A stretch of DNA of 64,000 bases from Halomonas halodenitrificans DSM 735 (GCF_000620045.1 NZ_JHVH01000013.1:47245-111244), one strand, 5' to 3'. Positions 8,643-17,899 are shown, counted from the first letter of the stretch. The notes: generated from the sequence alone by a model not told the origin. Numbers and translations are program-made.

Positions 8643-9863
8643 ATGTCCGATGTCAAGAAGGTTGTGCTGGCCTATTCCGGCGGCCTGGACACCTCAGTAA
8701 TCGTCAAGTGGTTGCAGGAAACCTACAACTGCGAGGTGGTGACCTTCACCGCTGACATCGGTCAGGGCGAGGAGGTGGAGCCGGCTCGCGCCAAGGCGCA
8801 GGCCCTGGGTGTCAACGAGATCTACATCGAGGACCTGCGCGAGGAGTTCGTGCGTGACTACGTTTATCCGATGTTCCGTGCCAACACCATCTACGAGGGC
8901 GAGTACCTGCTCGGTACCTCCATCGCACGCCCGCTGATCGCCCGGCGCCTGATCGAGATTGCCAACCAGACGGGTGCCGATGCCATCTCCCACGGCGCTA
9001 CCGGCAAGGGCAATGACCAGGTGCGTTTCGAGCTCGGTGCCTATGCCCTGAAGCCCGGTGTCCAGGTGATCGCCCCCTGGCGCGAGTGGGACCTGAACTC
9101 CCGCGAGAAGCTGATGGCCTACTGCCAGCAGCACGATATTGCGGTGGATTTCGCCGGTCAAAAGAAGAAGTCCCCCTACTCCATGGATGCCAACCTGCTG
9201 CATATCTCCTACGAGGGCGGCATACTCGAGGACCCCTGGGCCGAAGCCGAAGAGGACATGTGGCGCTGGAGCGTCTCGCCGGAAGCCGCACCGGACGAGC
9301 CGACCTATATCGAGCTGACCTACGAGAAAGGCGACATCGTGGCCATCGACGGCCAGCCGCTGCGCCCCCACGAGGTGCTCGAGACCCTCAACAAGCTGGG
9401 GGGCGACAACGGTATCGGCCGCCTGGATATCGTCGAGAACCGCTATGTGGGCATGAAGTCTCGCGGCTGCTACGAGACCCCCGGGGGCACCATCATGCTC
9501 AAGGCGCACCGCGCCATCGAGTCGCTGACCCTGGACCGTGAAGAGGCGCACCTCAAGGATGAGCTGATGCCCAAGTACGCCGAGGTGATCTACAACGGCT
9601 ACTGGTGGAGCCCGGAGCGGCGCATGCTGCAGGCCGCCATCGACGAGACCCAGCACAACGTTTCAGGCGCGGTGCGCCTCAAGCTCTACAAGGGCAACGT
9701 CATCGTCGCCGGTCGCCAGTCGAAGCAGTCGCTGTTCGACGAGTCCATCGCGACCTTCGAGGACGACGCCGGCGCCTATGACCAGAAGGATGCCGAAGGC
9801 TTTATCAAGCTCAACGCCCTGCGCCTGCGTATCGCCGCCGGCAAGGGTCGTCAGCAGGATTGA
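8643..9863 (+). CDS. argG: Argininosuccinate synthase
   Basis: ATP-dependent joining of citrulline and aspartate, the step after ArgF. 406 residues, the shorter class of ArgG. The PP-loop [10 protein letters not shown] is at residues 10-19, followed by [16 protein letters not shown] near 115-130 and [17 protein letters not shown] in the substrate site. AAAGGAGCT precedes the ATG. It is followed by a GC-rich 9-bp hairpin (9868-9890) and then the HlyU-family gene. Confidence 0.98.
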   Translation: MSDVKKVVLAYSGGLDTSVIVKWLQETYNCEVVTFTADIGQGEEVEPARAKAQALGVNEIYIEDLREEFVRDYVYPMFRANTIYEGEYLLGTSIARPLIARRLIEIANQTGADAISHGATGKGNDQVRFELGAYALKPGVQVIAPWREWDLNSREKLMAYCQQHDIAVDFAGQKKKSPYSMDANLLHISYEGGILEDPWAEAEEDMWRWSVSPEAAPDEPTYIELTYEKGDIVAIDGQPLRPHEVLETLNKLGGDNGIGRLDIVENRYVGMKSRGCYETPGGTIMLKAHRAIESLTLDREEAHLKDELMPKYAEVIYNGYWWSPERRMLQAAIDETQHNVSGAVRLKLYKGNVIVAGRQSKQSLFDESIATFEDDAGAYDQKDAEGFIKLNALRLRIAAGKGRQQD

Positions 9864-9867
9864 TGCC

Positions 9868-9890
9868 GCGGGGCGCCCCGTGCGCCCCGC
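9868..9890 (+). terminator. GC-rich hairpin after argG, possible terminator
   Basis: GCGGGGCGC pairs perfectly with GCGCCCCGC around CCCGT, four bases after the argG stop. The T run is poor (TGTCATCC), so it may act as an mRNA-end stabiliser or weak terminator. Confidence 0.5.
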
Positions 9891-9948
9891 TGTCATCCTC
9901 GCGGGTGCGACGGCAGGTACGCCGGGCGGATACACAAGGAGCCGCATC

Positions 9949-10269
9949 ATGTTCAAGAAGCTTCTCTCGGGGCTGTTCGGGGCCGGCGGTAACGACGCTA
10001 CCTCGAATAATGCGCCGGCCGCCGAGCCGGTGGAGCACAACGGTTTTCTGATCATCTCCGAGCCAGCGCAACAGAGTGGCCAGTATCGGGTCAGTGGCTG
10101 GATCCGCCGCCCGCTGACCGGCGACGGCGAGGAAGAGGCGGACGAGGTGTTCGAGCATCGCTTCGAGCGTTCGGACATGGTGCCCGACCGCGAAGCCTGC
10201 GATGAGCTGATGATCCGCAAGGCCCGGCGCTTTATCGACGAGACGGGCGACGACATGTTCGCCCGCTAG
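9949..10269 (+). CDS. HlyU-family protein
   Basis: 106 residues from MFKKLLSGLFGAGG, then a beta-rich core (EPVEHNGFLIISEPAQQSGQYRVSGWIRR) and a C-terminal helix with IRKARRFIDETG. This matches the HlyU family of Pfam (the small 'MSFLKRLFGG...EYKGFxI' proteins), which is different from the ArsR-type HlyU regulator of Vibrio despite the shared name. Its function is not established. AAGGAG lies seven bases upstream. Its stop overlaps the GTG start of the next gene, indicating coupling. Confidence 0.8.
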   Translation: MFKKLLSGLFGAGGNDATSNNAPAAEPVEHNGFLIISEPAQQSGQYRVSGWIRRPLTGDGEEEADEVFEHRFERSDMVPDREACDELMIRKARRFIDETGDDMFAR

Positions 10270-11399
10270 TGCCGCCGGCCGTGCGCTTCCTGCATCGTGC
10301 CTCACCGTGGCGGGTGCTGTTTGCCGGAGAATCCCTGCCGGCACCCGACAGCCTGCCTGACCTGCTCGCGCCCTTACGCGAGGCCCTGGCCATCCTGGGG
10401 CCCCATCCCGACCTTGCCGACACCTACGCCTGGCAATCCACCCTGGTGGAGGCGTTGGTGCGTCTCGACCTGCCTGCCTGGCGCATCGCCCAGTTGATCA
10501 GCGACCACAACGCCACGCTCTACCGCCGTGCCATTCGCCTCGCCGAGGCCGAGATGTGTAGCCAGGGATGGGGGCCTGCGCCGGTGGGCTACTGTGTGCT
10601 GGTGCTGGGTTCCGGCGGCCGCCACGAGAGCCTGCTGGGTCCGGATCAGGATAATGCCATGATTATCGAGGAGTATCCGGATGCTCGGCATGTCGAGATC
10701 GACGGTTACTTCCAGTCGCTGGGGGAGCGCTTTACGGCACGCCTCGATGCCGCCGGGATCCCCCTGTGCAGCGGCCATGTCATGGCGCGGTGGCCGATGT
10801 GGCGAAAGCGCCTCTCGGAATGGCAGCGCCAGCTCGAGATATGGAGTGCCGAGCGTCGAACCAAGCGGGTGCAGCAAGCCAATATCCTGCTCGACTTCAC
10901 GCCGGTCTGCGGTGACGAGGCGCTGTCCGATGCGCTGCGTGACTGGGTGGCGCAGCGGCTTCCCGGGGCGGGGCTGTTCCTCGACGAGATGGGGGCGCTG
11001 TTCGATGAACAGCCGGTGGCCCTGGACCGTTTCGGCAGGCTGGCCGGTTCGCTGGAAGGCGCGCCCCACGAGCGGGCGCTCAACCTCAAGCATCAGGCCG
11101 TGCTGCCGCTGGTGGCCGCCGTACGCCTGTTGTCGCTGCGCCACGCGGTGCGCGAGACCGATACCCGGCGGCGGCTCGCCGCCCTGGTCGCCTGCGACGC
11201 GATCGACGCCGAGACCTGCCGTGGGCTTATCGCCGCCCATGACCGGCTGCAGGCCCTGTTGCTGTCCGAGCAGCGCCATAATCTGGCGGCCGGCCGTGCC
11301 GCCGATGGCTGGGTGGACCTGACCCGCCTGGGCGAGGACCAACGCCTGCTGCTGCGCCACGACCTACAGCGGATACGGGCGCTGCAGCGCCAGGCCTAG
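10269..11399 (+). CDS. DUF294 nucleotidyltransferase-like protein, GTG start
   Basis: 376 residues. The middle carries the GlnD-like nucleotidyltransferase motif GSGGRHESLLGPDQDNAMI (about residues 115-133), followed by a C-terminal helical substrate-binding region (DUF294_C type). Unlike many relatives it has no CBS domains. It begins with GTG overlapping the previous TAG, and its TAG overlaps the stop of the kinase on the other strand. In Pseudomonas a related protein is encoded beside an acetate permease and a DnaQ-like nuclease; here the kinase and exonuclease sit opposite. Substrate unknown; role in acetate signalling is inference. Confidence 0.85.
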   Translation: MPPAVRFLHRASPWRVLFAGESLPAPDSLPDLLAPLREALAILGPHPDLADTYAWQSTLVEALVRLDLPAWRIAQLISDHNATLYRRAIRLAEAEMCSQGWGPAPVGYCVLVLGSGGRHESLLGPDQDNAMIIEEYPDARHVEIDGYFQSLGERFTARLDAAGIPLCSGHVMARWPMWRKRLSEWQRQLEIWSAERRTKRVQQANILLDFTPVCGDEALSDALRDWVAQRLPGAGLFLDEMGALFDEQPVALDRFGRLAGSLEGAPHERALNLKHQAVLPLVAAVRLLSLRHAVRETDTRRRLAALVACDAIDAETCRGLIAAHDRLQALLLSEQRHNLAAGRAADGWVDLTRLGEDQRLLLRHDLQRIRALQRQA

Positions 11400-14146
11400 C
11401 CCGGCTCCGCCGTATCCGGGGGTGCCTCGGGAAGCTCCATGATCAGGCAGGCGCCCCCCAGGTTGGGAGCCTTCTCTGCCCAGAGTCGGCCGCCCAGATG
11501 GGCGACGATCCCGCGGCTGATGGGCAGGCCCAGGCCACTACCACGGGGGCGCCCGTGGCGCTTGTCGGGGGCTTGCTCGGGGTCCTGGATCTGGTGAAAC
11601 TTTTCGAAGACCCGCTCGCGCTCCTCCTCGCCGATGCCGGGGCCGTTATCCTCCACCATCAGCTGGTAGTGGCGCTTGTGCGGCAGCAGGCTCAGGCGCA
11701 CCTTGGCGTCGTCCCCTGACGCGAACTTGCCGGCGTTGTCGAGCAGGTTGATGATCACCTGCTCCAGGCGGTCCGGGTCGCCGACGACCGGTGCCTTTTC
11801 CAGTTCTATCGCCACCTCCAGCGTCACGCCGCGATCGGCCTGCATATGGTGCACGGCGTCGATGCTGTGACGGGCCAGGGCGACCAGGTCCAGGTGCTGG
11901 GGGTTCAGGGTCAGGCGCCCGCTTTCCAGGCGCGCCAGGTCGAGGATCTCCTCGATCAACCGCGAGAGACGCTGGCTCTCCTTGACCACCACATCGAGGA
12001 AGTGCACGCGTTTCTCGTCGGGCAGATCGCTGCTGTCGCGCAGGATCTCCGCGAAGGCGCGGATCGAGGTGAGCGGGGTGCGAAGCTCGTGACTGACCAT
12101 GGCCACGAACTCATCCTTGAGCCGGTCGAGTTCGCGCAGGCGTTCATTGGCGGCGCGCAGCTCCTCGCTGGCCTGAGCCAGTTCGCTGGATTTCTGCTCG
12201 AGTCGCCGGTTGATCTCCAGGGTCTCGGAGGTGGTGTCCAGGATGCTGAGGATCGATTCCAGGTCCAGGGCTTCGCCGCGTACCACCGAGTTGATCAGGA
12301 CCCGCGCCGAGGCGTTGCCCAGGGCCCCGGAGAGGGCCTGTTCGGCGCGGGCGATCTGGGCGGGGGTCGCCGGTTGTTCGGCGTCTCTCTCCCGGGGTTC
12401 GATGTCGGCGAAGACGCGTGCCGTGGTTCCCGTTCCCAGGTAGCGGTCGAGCAGGCTGCGCAGCTCGCCGCGGGTGGTCTGGCCGTGCCAGAGCGAGGTC
12501 TCCAGCAGGTTCGGATGCAGCGCCTCGGTAAACAGGGCCGCCTGGGTCTGTTCGAGCGGCGATTGGCGGCTGAACAGCGAGACCCCGACCAGCAGGCCGA
12601 GATTGGCGGACAGGCTCCACAGCAACGAGTGGGTATAGATATCCCAGTCCTCCAGGCCGAAGAGCGCATAGGGACGTAGCCAGTCGATGCCGAAGGGGCC
12701 CAGCTCGAGGAAGGCATCATCCAGCCAGCCGGATTGGGCGAAGCCGGGGATCAGCAGCGTCCATGCCCAGACGAGGGTGCCGGCGATCAGACCCAGGGTG
12801 GCGCCACGGCGGTGCGCGCCGCGCCAGTACATGCCCAGCAGCATGGCCGGGGCGAATTGGCAGGCCGCGGCGAAGGACACCAGCCCGATGGTCACCAGGC
12901 TGTACGCATCGCCCACCAGGGCATGGTAGAGATACCCCATCAGCAGGATCAGCACGATCGCGACCCGGCGGATGCCGAGCAGCCAGCCGGCCAGTTCGCC
13001 GCTGGCGCTACGGTGCAGGCGACGGGTGCGCAGCAGCAGCGGCATGATCAGCTGGTTGCTGACCATGGTGGAGAGCGCGATGGTCTCGACGATGACCATG
13101 CTGGTTGCCGCGGACAGGCCGCCGATGAAGACCAGCAACGGCAGGCCCTCGAGGCTCGCCGAGAGCGGCAGGGTAAGCACGAAGCGATCGGGGTCGGCGT
13201 CTCCCATCAGCAAGAGCCCGGCCATGGCGATGGGAATCACGAACAGGTTGATGGCCAGCAGATAGAGCGGGAAGAGCCAGCTGGCGCGGGCCATATGACG
13301 CTCATCGACGTTTTCCACGACCAGTACCTGAAACTGGCGGGGCAGGGAGAAGAAGGCCAGCAGGGCCAGCACCAGCATGCCGACCCAGCCGGTGGTGCCG
13401 CCGGGCACGGCATCCAGTCCCAGGCGGCTGGCAAGCGCCGGGGTGGCCGCGACCCGGGCGAAGAGGTCGCCGGGGCCCTGGAAGAGCACGAAGACGGTGA
13501 AGATACCCACCGACAGGAAGGCCACCAGCTTGACCAGCGACTCGAAGGCGATGGCCGCCACCATGCCTTCATGGCGCTCGCTGGCGTCCAGGTGACGGGT
13601 ACCGAACAGGATGATGAATACCGCCAGCACCAGGGCCACCCAGAAGGACTTGTCCAGCCAGAAGGGCTCGTTGGCCAGGCGCAGGTCGCCGGCATCGGGA
13701 TAGTTGACCAGCACCGCATGGGTGACGGTGATGGCCTTGAGCTGCAGGGCGATATAGGGCGTGATGCCAATCAATGCAATCAACGCCACCAGGGCGCCCA
13801 GGCTCGAGCTCTTGCCGTAGCGGGCGCTGATAAAGTCGGCAATCGAGGTGATGCGCTGGGCACTGGCGATACGCACCATCTTGCGAATCAGGAAGGGGGC
13901 CATCAGCATCGCCAGGGTCGGTCCCAGGTAGATCAGCAGGAAGCTGGGGCCGAACTGGGCGGCGCGGCCCACGCTGCCGTAGAAGGTCCAGGCGGTGCAG
14001 TAGACGGCGATGGAGAGCGCATAGACGTTGGGTGAGCCGATCAGCGAACGCCCCTGTTCGGCGCGGCGGTCACCCCAGGCGGCGATCAGGAACAGCAGCG
14101 CCAGGTAGCCGAAGGCGACGCTCAGGACCACGACCTCGCTGCGCAT
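11396..14146 (-). CDS. Sodium/solute symporter-histidine kinase fusion, CrbS type
   Basis: 916 residues. Roughly residues 1-525 form a sodium:solute symporter (SLC5/SSS) domain with about a dozen membrane segments (start AFGYLALLFLIAAWGDRRA; FLLIYLGPTLAMLMAPFLIR). Then comes a short linker, a coiled coil (EINRRLEQKSSELAQASEEL), and a complete HisKA-HATPase core: H-box FVAMVSHELRTPLTSI with His near 686, N-box NLLDNAGKF, G-boxes DNGPGIG and GSGLGLPIS. This is the architecture of CrbS, which controls acetyl-CoA synthetase in Vibrio and Pseudomonas, and of CbrA. No cognate LuxR-type regulator or acs lies in the window. Three bases separate it from the small membrane gene upstream. Confidence 0.9.
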   Translation of the reverse strand: MRSEVVVLSVAFGYLALLFLIAAWGDRRAEQGRSLIGSPNVYALSIAVYCTAWTFYGSVGRAAQFGPSFLLIYLGPTLAMLMAPFLIRKMVRIASAQRITSIADFISARYGKSSSLGALVALIALIGITPYIALQLKAITVTHAVLVNYPDAGDLRLANEPFWLDKSFWVALVLAVFIILFGTRHLDASERHEGMVAAIAFESLVKLVAFLSVGIFTVFVLFQGPGDLFARVAATPALASRLGLDAVPGGTTGWVGMLVLALLAFFSLPRQFQVLVVENVDERHMARASWLFPLYLLAINLFVIPIAMAGLLLMGDADPDRFVLTLPLSASLEGLPLLVFIGGLSAATSMVIVETIALSTMVSNQLIMPLLLRTRRLHRSASGELAGWLLGIRRVAIVLILLMGYLYHALVGDAYSLVTIGLVSFAAACQFAPAMLLGMYWRGAHRRGATLGLIAGTLVWAWTLLIPGFAQSGWLDDAFLELGPFGIDWLRPYALFGLEDWDIYTHSLLWSLSANLGLLVGVSLFSRQSPLEQTQAALFTEALHPNLLETSLWHGQTTRGELRSLLDRYLGTGTTARVFADIEPRERDAEQPATPAQIARAEQALSGALGNASARVLINSVVRGEALDLESILSILDTTSETLEINRRLEQKSSELAQASEELRAANERLRELDRLKDEFVAMVSHELRTPLTSIRAFAEILRDSSDLPDEKRVHFLDVVVKESQRLSRLIEEILDLARLESGRLTLNPQHLDLVALARHSIDAVHHMQADRGVTLEVAIELEKAPVVGDPDRLEQVIINLLDNAGKFASGDDAKVRLSLLPHKRHYQLMVEDNGPGIGEEERERVFEKFHQIQDPEQAPDKRHGRPRGSGLGLPISRGIVAHLGGRLWAEKAPNLGGACLIMELPEAPPDTAEPG

Positions 14147-14149
14147 GGC

Positions 14150-14404
14150 TCACTCCTCCGGAGGCTTGCGTATTGTCGGGCTCTCCATCAGCCAGGCGGC
14201 GAGCCCGATCACCAGGCCCCAGGCGATAAACAGGTAGAGCGGCAGCCACGAGATCGCCAGGGCGCGGTCCGACACCAGCACCAGTGGCGGCGTGAACAGC
14301 AGCGCGGCCAGCACGATCAGTGCCAGCAGTCGTTCGCGGCGGCGCGGGGCGCTCAGCACGGTCGTGCCTGGTGGTCGGCGGGAGTGGTCATGAGGCGCAG
14401 GCAT
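14150..14404 (-). CDS. Small two-segment membrane protein
   Basis: 84 residues with two hydrophobic stretches (ERLLALIVLAALLFTPPLVL and ISWLPLYLFIAWGLVIGLAA) after a basic N-terminus. It overlaps the end of the exonuclease-fusion gene by 17 bases and ends three bases before the symporter-kinase. Size and position recall the small DUF485/DUF4212 proteins that precede SSS-family acetate permeases, so it may be an accessory subunit of the kinase's transporter half. No sequence motif proves this. Confidence 0.75.
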   Translation of the reverse strand: MPAPHDHSRRPPGTTVLSAPRRRERLLALIVLAALLFTPPLVLVSDRALAISWLPLYLFIAWGLVIGLAAWLMESPTIRKPPEE

Positions 14405-16448
14405 CCTCCTTGCTCAGGGCGCTGTTCTGCAGGGCCAGGGCCTGTTCCAGGGTGTCGATGCCCCGGGCCTCCAGGCGAGGCAGCAGCGACAGCCAAAGTT
14501 CGGCGGTGACCCGGGCGTCGCCCAGGGCGGTATGGCGGGTGCCCGGCGGGAAGGCGAGGTCATAGCGTTGGGCCAGGCTGTCCAGGTCGTGACCATCGAG
14601 GCTCGCATCGAGGGCCCTCGAGATCAGCAGGGTATCGAGTACCGGCATGTCCAGGTCGATGCCGGCGCCCGGGGGTTGCAGGGCCAGCAGGTCGAAGGCG
14701 GCGTTATGGGCCAGGATCACCGCCTCGCCCACGTAGTCGCGAAAGCGGGGCAAGGCCACCGAGAGCGGTGGAGCGCCGGCCACGGCGTCGTCGGTGATGC
14801 CGTGGATGGCGGTGCTGGCCGGGGGTATCGGCTTGCCCGGGTCGACGTAGAGATCGAAGGTTTCACTGGCCAGGAGTCGCGCGTTGACGACCCGGCAGGC
14901 GCCGATGCTGATCACGGTGTCGCCGCGGCGCAGCTCCAGGCCGGTGGTCTCGGTATCGAAGGCGACCACTTCCAGGGCGCGCAGCGGCCGGGCGGCCAGC
15001 GCCGCGTCGGGAGCCGGCAGCTCGGCGATGCCGAAGTCGTGGAATTCGGGGCGGGGCGGGGCGGCCGGGCGGGGGGCCCCGACGCGCTCGGCGGCGTGGA
15101 GGGGCAGGCGCAGCCGGGCATGCCGGCCATCGTCATCGGCCAGGCTCCAGATATCGCTGGCGTGCTGGTGCAGCACGTCGACGACTCTTGGGTTGAGGGG
15201 CAGGGACGCCAGGCGCTGTTGCTGCCAGTCGCCGAGCCGGCCCTCGGCAAGCGGGGCGCCTTCCCAGATCAGGTCCAGGTAGACCCGCCGGTTGCCCAGG
15301 CATACCTCGCCCTCTAGGGGCGTCTCGCCGAGCGTGGCCTTCAGGACGTCGAGGAGCGAGTCCAGCAATACCAGCAGGGCGCTGGCGTCGCCCTTCAGCC
15401 AGGCCGGCATGCCCACCGCCGTCAACTGACGCGTGGGCGGAAGGCGCTCATTGAGGCCGTCCCAGAGATCATTGGACCACAGCGGCACCAGGCGCTCCCC
15501 CTCCTGCTGCATGCGCTCGACCAGGGACGCCAGGGCCTCGATATCCACGCCCAGCGCCTGGCTCTCCTCCTCGACCACCCGCTCCAGCCGCCGGCGCATC
15601 TCGCCGGCGCCCTCGGGAAGGGCGGACAGCGCGTCGGCGGCGCTGGTCAGGCTGGCGCCATGGCGGCGCAGTCGCGGCAGGCCATCGAGCAACTCGGCCC
15701 GCGCGCCCATCTCGCTGGTCCAGGCGGCGGTGGTGTCGGTCAGGGTCAGCAGGGTCTCGCCATGGCTGCCGGGCACCCGGCGCAGCGTGGCGCGCAGCCA
15801 ACGCTCGCCGCTGGGGACCAGTACCTCGCGGGGTGCCCCACTGGCGGGCAGCTGGCTCAGGGCATCCTGCAGGCTCGAGGCCGGCAGCAGGGCCTCCAGG
15901 CGCTTGCCCAACCCCAGGCCGGCGTGATCGTCGAACAGTGTCTCGGCGGCCTGGTTGAACAACAGGATGCGGCGATGGTGGTCGCACAGCAGCAGCGGCG
16001 TGTCGAGCACCTGAAGCAGCGTCTCGAGTTCCTGGCGAATGCGTGCGGCGCTTCTGGCGCCTTCGGCATGGGCGGTGGCCAGGCGGGAACGGTCACTGCG
16101 CCAGGCCTCGCGAACTCGCACCAGGTCGGGCCCCAGGGCCCGTAACCAGCCCTCTGGCGGGTAGTCGTCACTGGCGTCGGGATTGGCCACCAGCCGCGCC
16201 AGCTGCACCTGAAGGTGGCGCAGCGGCGTGAAGAGCTGACGTTCGAGAAGCAGCCCCACCAGGAAGATGGTGCCACCACCGGAGAAACAGCCCGCCCATA
16301 GCACGAGGCGGGCGACTCCCTGGGGCTGGAAGAGGGTGTCGAGCCATAACGCGAAGGTGGCGCCGCCGAAGACACTGATACCGCTGAGCAGCAACCACAG
16401 GCCGATCAGGCGCTGGCGGCGGGGCAGGCCGGAGGAGCGACGCGCCAT
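14388..16448 (-). CDS. Membrane-anchored PAS/kinase-like protein fused to a DnaQ-type 3'-5' exonuclease
   Basis: 686 residues. Two membrane segments near 13-38 and 46-67, a short linker, a PAS-like sensor (LLQVLDTPLLLCDHHRRILL ... AAETLFDDHAG, about 140-260), a histidine-kinase-like helical/ATPase-like region without a recognisable phospho-acceptor His or G-boxes (about 260-450), and a complete DEDDh exonuclease (494-680). Catalytic residues: D498 and E500 in FDTETTG, D586 in HNAAFD, H639 and D644 in RHTALGDA. The nuclease resembles the DnaQ-like protein next to the acetate-permease genes of Pseudomonas. It starts inside the receiver stop codon and overlaps the next gene by 17 bases. Nucleic-acid target unknown. 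Confidence 0.88.
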   Translation of the reverse strand: MARRSSGLPRRQRLIGLWLLLSGISVFGGATFALWLDTLFQPQGVARLVLWAGCFSGGGTIFLVGLLLERQLFTPLRHLQVQLARLVANPDASDDYPPEGWLRALGPDLVRVREAWRSDRSRLATAHAEGARSAARIRQELETLLQVLDTPLLLCDHHRRILLFNQAAETLFDDHAGLGLGKRLEALLPASSLQDALSQLPASGAPREVLVPSGERWLRATLRRVPGSHGETLLTLTDTTAAWTSEMGARAELLDGLPRLRRHGASLTSAADALSALPEGAGEMRRRLERVVEEESQALGVDIEALASLVERMQQEGERLVPLWSNDLWDGLNERLPPTRQLTAVGMPAWLKGDASALLVLLDSLLDVLKATLGETPLEGEVCLGNRRVYLDLIWEGAPLAEGRLGDWQQQRLASLPLNPRVVDVLHQHASDIWSLADDDGRHARLRLPLHAAERVGAPRPAAPPRPEFHDFGIAELPAPDAALAARPLRALEVVAFDTETTGLELRRGDTVISIGACRVVNARLLASETFDLYVDPGKPIPPASTAIHGITDDAVAGAPPLSVALPRFRDYVGEAVILAHNAAFDLLALQPPGAGIDLDMPVLDTLLISRALDASLDGHDLDSLAQRYDLAFPPGTRHTALGDARVTAELWLSLLPRLEARGIDTLEQALALQNSALSKEDACAS

Positions 16449-16819
16449 CAGGACACCTCGCTGAGCAGGGACTTGACCTTCTCCACCAGGGCCTGGGTGG
16501 AGAAGGGCTTGGTGACATAGTCGTCGGCGCCCAGGGCCAGGCCCTTCTCGCGTTCCACTTCGCGGCCATGGGCGGTCAGCATGATGATGGGCAGGCGGGC
16601 ATGGGTTGTATCGCCACGCAGGCGTTCGAGCACATCGAAGCCACTGATGCCGGGTAGGCTGATGTCCAGCAGCACCAGATCCGGCGCCCCCTCCTGGACA
16701 CGCGACAGGGCGCTTTCGCCGTCCTCGGCGGTGACCACCTCGAAGCCGGCCTGCTGCATCAGAAACTCAAGCGACAGGACGATATTGGGCTCATCGTCTA
16801 CCACCAGCACCTTGGCCAT
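16448..16819 (-). CDS. Single-domain response regulator receiver
   Basis: 123 residues, receiver only: acidic pair in VVDDEPN, phospho-acceptor Asp in [10 protein letters not shown], Thr in MLTAHG, Lys in YVTKPF. It has no output domain, as in CheY or Spo0F. CAGGAG precedes the ATG. It is first of four overlapping or abutting minus-strand genes that end in the CrbS-like kinase, so it is likely either that kinase's phosphorelay intermediate or a regulator of the exonuclease fusion. Confidence 0.93.
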   Translation of the reverse strand: MAKVLVVDDEPNIVLSLEFLMQQAGFEVVTAEDGESALSRVQEGAPDLVLLDISLPGISGFDVLERLRGDTTHARLPIIMLTAHGREVEREKGLALGADDYVTKPFSTQALVEKVKSLLSEVS

Positions 16820-16957
16820 GACGCACTCCTGATCATTATCATCGTTGTTGAGGTCAGTCTAAGTGGCCGTTGAGGGCCGGGCAAAGACGACCTTGGCACA
16901 AGGCGGGCGCCGTCGACGTGCTAGGCTGGCGTTTTACCGATTGCCGGAGCCGTCGAC

Positions 16958-17638
16958 ATGATCGAAGTCCACCACCTGGAAAACTCTCGCTCGCAGCGGG
17001 TCATATGGCTGCTCGAGGAGCTGGGCGTCGACTTTCGGGTCGACACCTATCCCCGGGACCCCGAGACCCAGCTGGCGCCGGCCTCGCTGCGCGAGCTGCA
17101 CCCGCTGGGCAAGTCGCCGCTGATTCGCGACCTTGCCCGGAGCGAGCGAGTGCTCGCCGAGTCCGGGGCGATTCTCGACTATCTGGTGGAGCACTACGAC
17201 TCCCGGGGATGCCTGGCGCCGGCGAGGGGCACTGAGGCTCATGAACGCTACCGTTTCTGGATGCACCATGCCGAAGGCTCGGCGATGCCGCCGCTGGTGA
17301 TGCGCCTGGTGTTCTCGCGGCTGGGCCAGCCGCCGGTTCCGGCTGTGATGCGTCCGCTGGGCCGGCTGTTTGCCCGGGGCGTCGAACGGCAGTACCTGGG
17401 GCCGGAGACCCGGCGCCTCGTGGGGTTCTGGGAGGGTGAGCTCGCCTCCCGGGGGCCATGGTTCGCCGGCGAGGCCTTCAGCGCCGCGGATATTCAGATG
17501 AGTTTCCCCCTGCTGGCGCTGGAGTGTCGCGGGGGGCTGGCCGAGGCTCCACGGCTGGCCGACTTCCTCGCGGCCTGTCGCCAGCGTGAGGCCTACCGAC
17601 GCACCGTGGCGCGTATCGGCGAATTCGGTCTGGAGTAA
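16958..17638 (+). CDS. Glutathione S-transferase
   Basis: 226 residues. N-terminal thioredoxin-like domain (MIEVHHLENSRSQRVIWLLEE; the cis-Pro/glutathione site is LGKSPLI with ESGAILDYL) and a C-terminal helical domain ending in RTVARIGEFGLE. Conjugates or reduces electrophiles; the substrate cannot be told. GGAG lies nine bases before the ATG. The 3' end is echoed 82 bases downstream by a partial copy with only synonymous differences (see the repeat at 17604-17727). Confidence 0.93.
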   Translation: MIEVHHLENSRSQRVIWLLEELGVDFRVDTYPRDPETQLAPASLRELHPLGKSPLIRDLARSERVLAESGAILDYLVEHYDSRGCLAPARGTEAHERYRFWMHHAEGSAMPPLVMRLVFSRLGQPPVPAVMRPLGRLFARGVERQYLGPETRRLVGFWEGELASRGPWFAGEAFSAADIQMSFPLLALECRGGLAEAPRLADFLAACRQREAYRRTVARIGEFGLE

Positions 17639-17727
17639 GGTTGGCCTGGAGTGAGGCCGGCAGGGCATGCGCCTCGGCGAAGAAGCCGTGGCGCGTATTG
17701 GCGAATTTGGCCTGGAGTGAGGCCGAC
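17604..17727 (+). repeat. Remnant duplicate of the gst 3' end
   Basis: The last eleven codons of gst including the stop (17606-17638, VARIGEFGLE*) recur at 17688-17720 in an open frame with the same peptide. The only changes are ATC to ATT, TTC to TTT, GGT to GGC and TAA to TGA. A third partial copy (GGCCTGGAGTGAGGCCG) lies at 17643-17659. The rest of the 261-base gap up to cstA holds no gene. Confidence 0.85.
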
Positions 17728-17899
17728 CAGGAACAAAGTCGGCAGGACGCGAGCAGTAGCCGAAGTTGAGTGCAACTTTCGTCGTGCCCGGGTGACCTCG
17801 GCTATCAACGAGATAGACGTCGCACCCATAACAGACGAAGATTATTCAGCAACTGAAAAACCTGTAACCACTTGCCACGTCTACTGCTAGGAGTGCGCC

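Noticed and set aside
9778..9948. 57-codon upstream extension of the HlyU-family gene
   Set aside because: It overlaps the end of argG and has no family match; AAGGAG before 9949 marks the real start.
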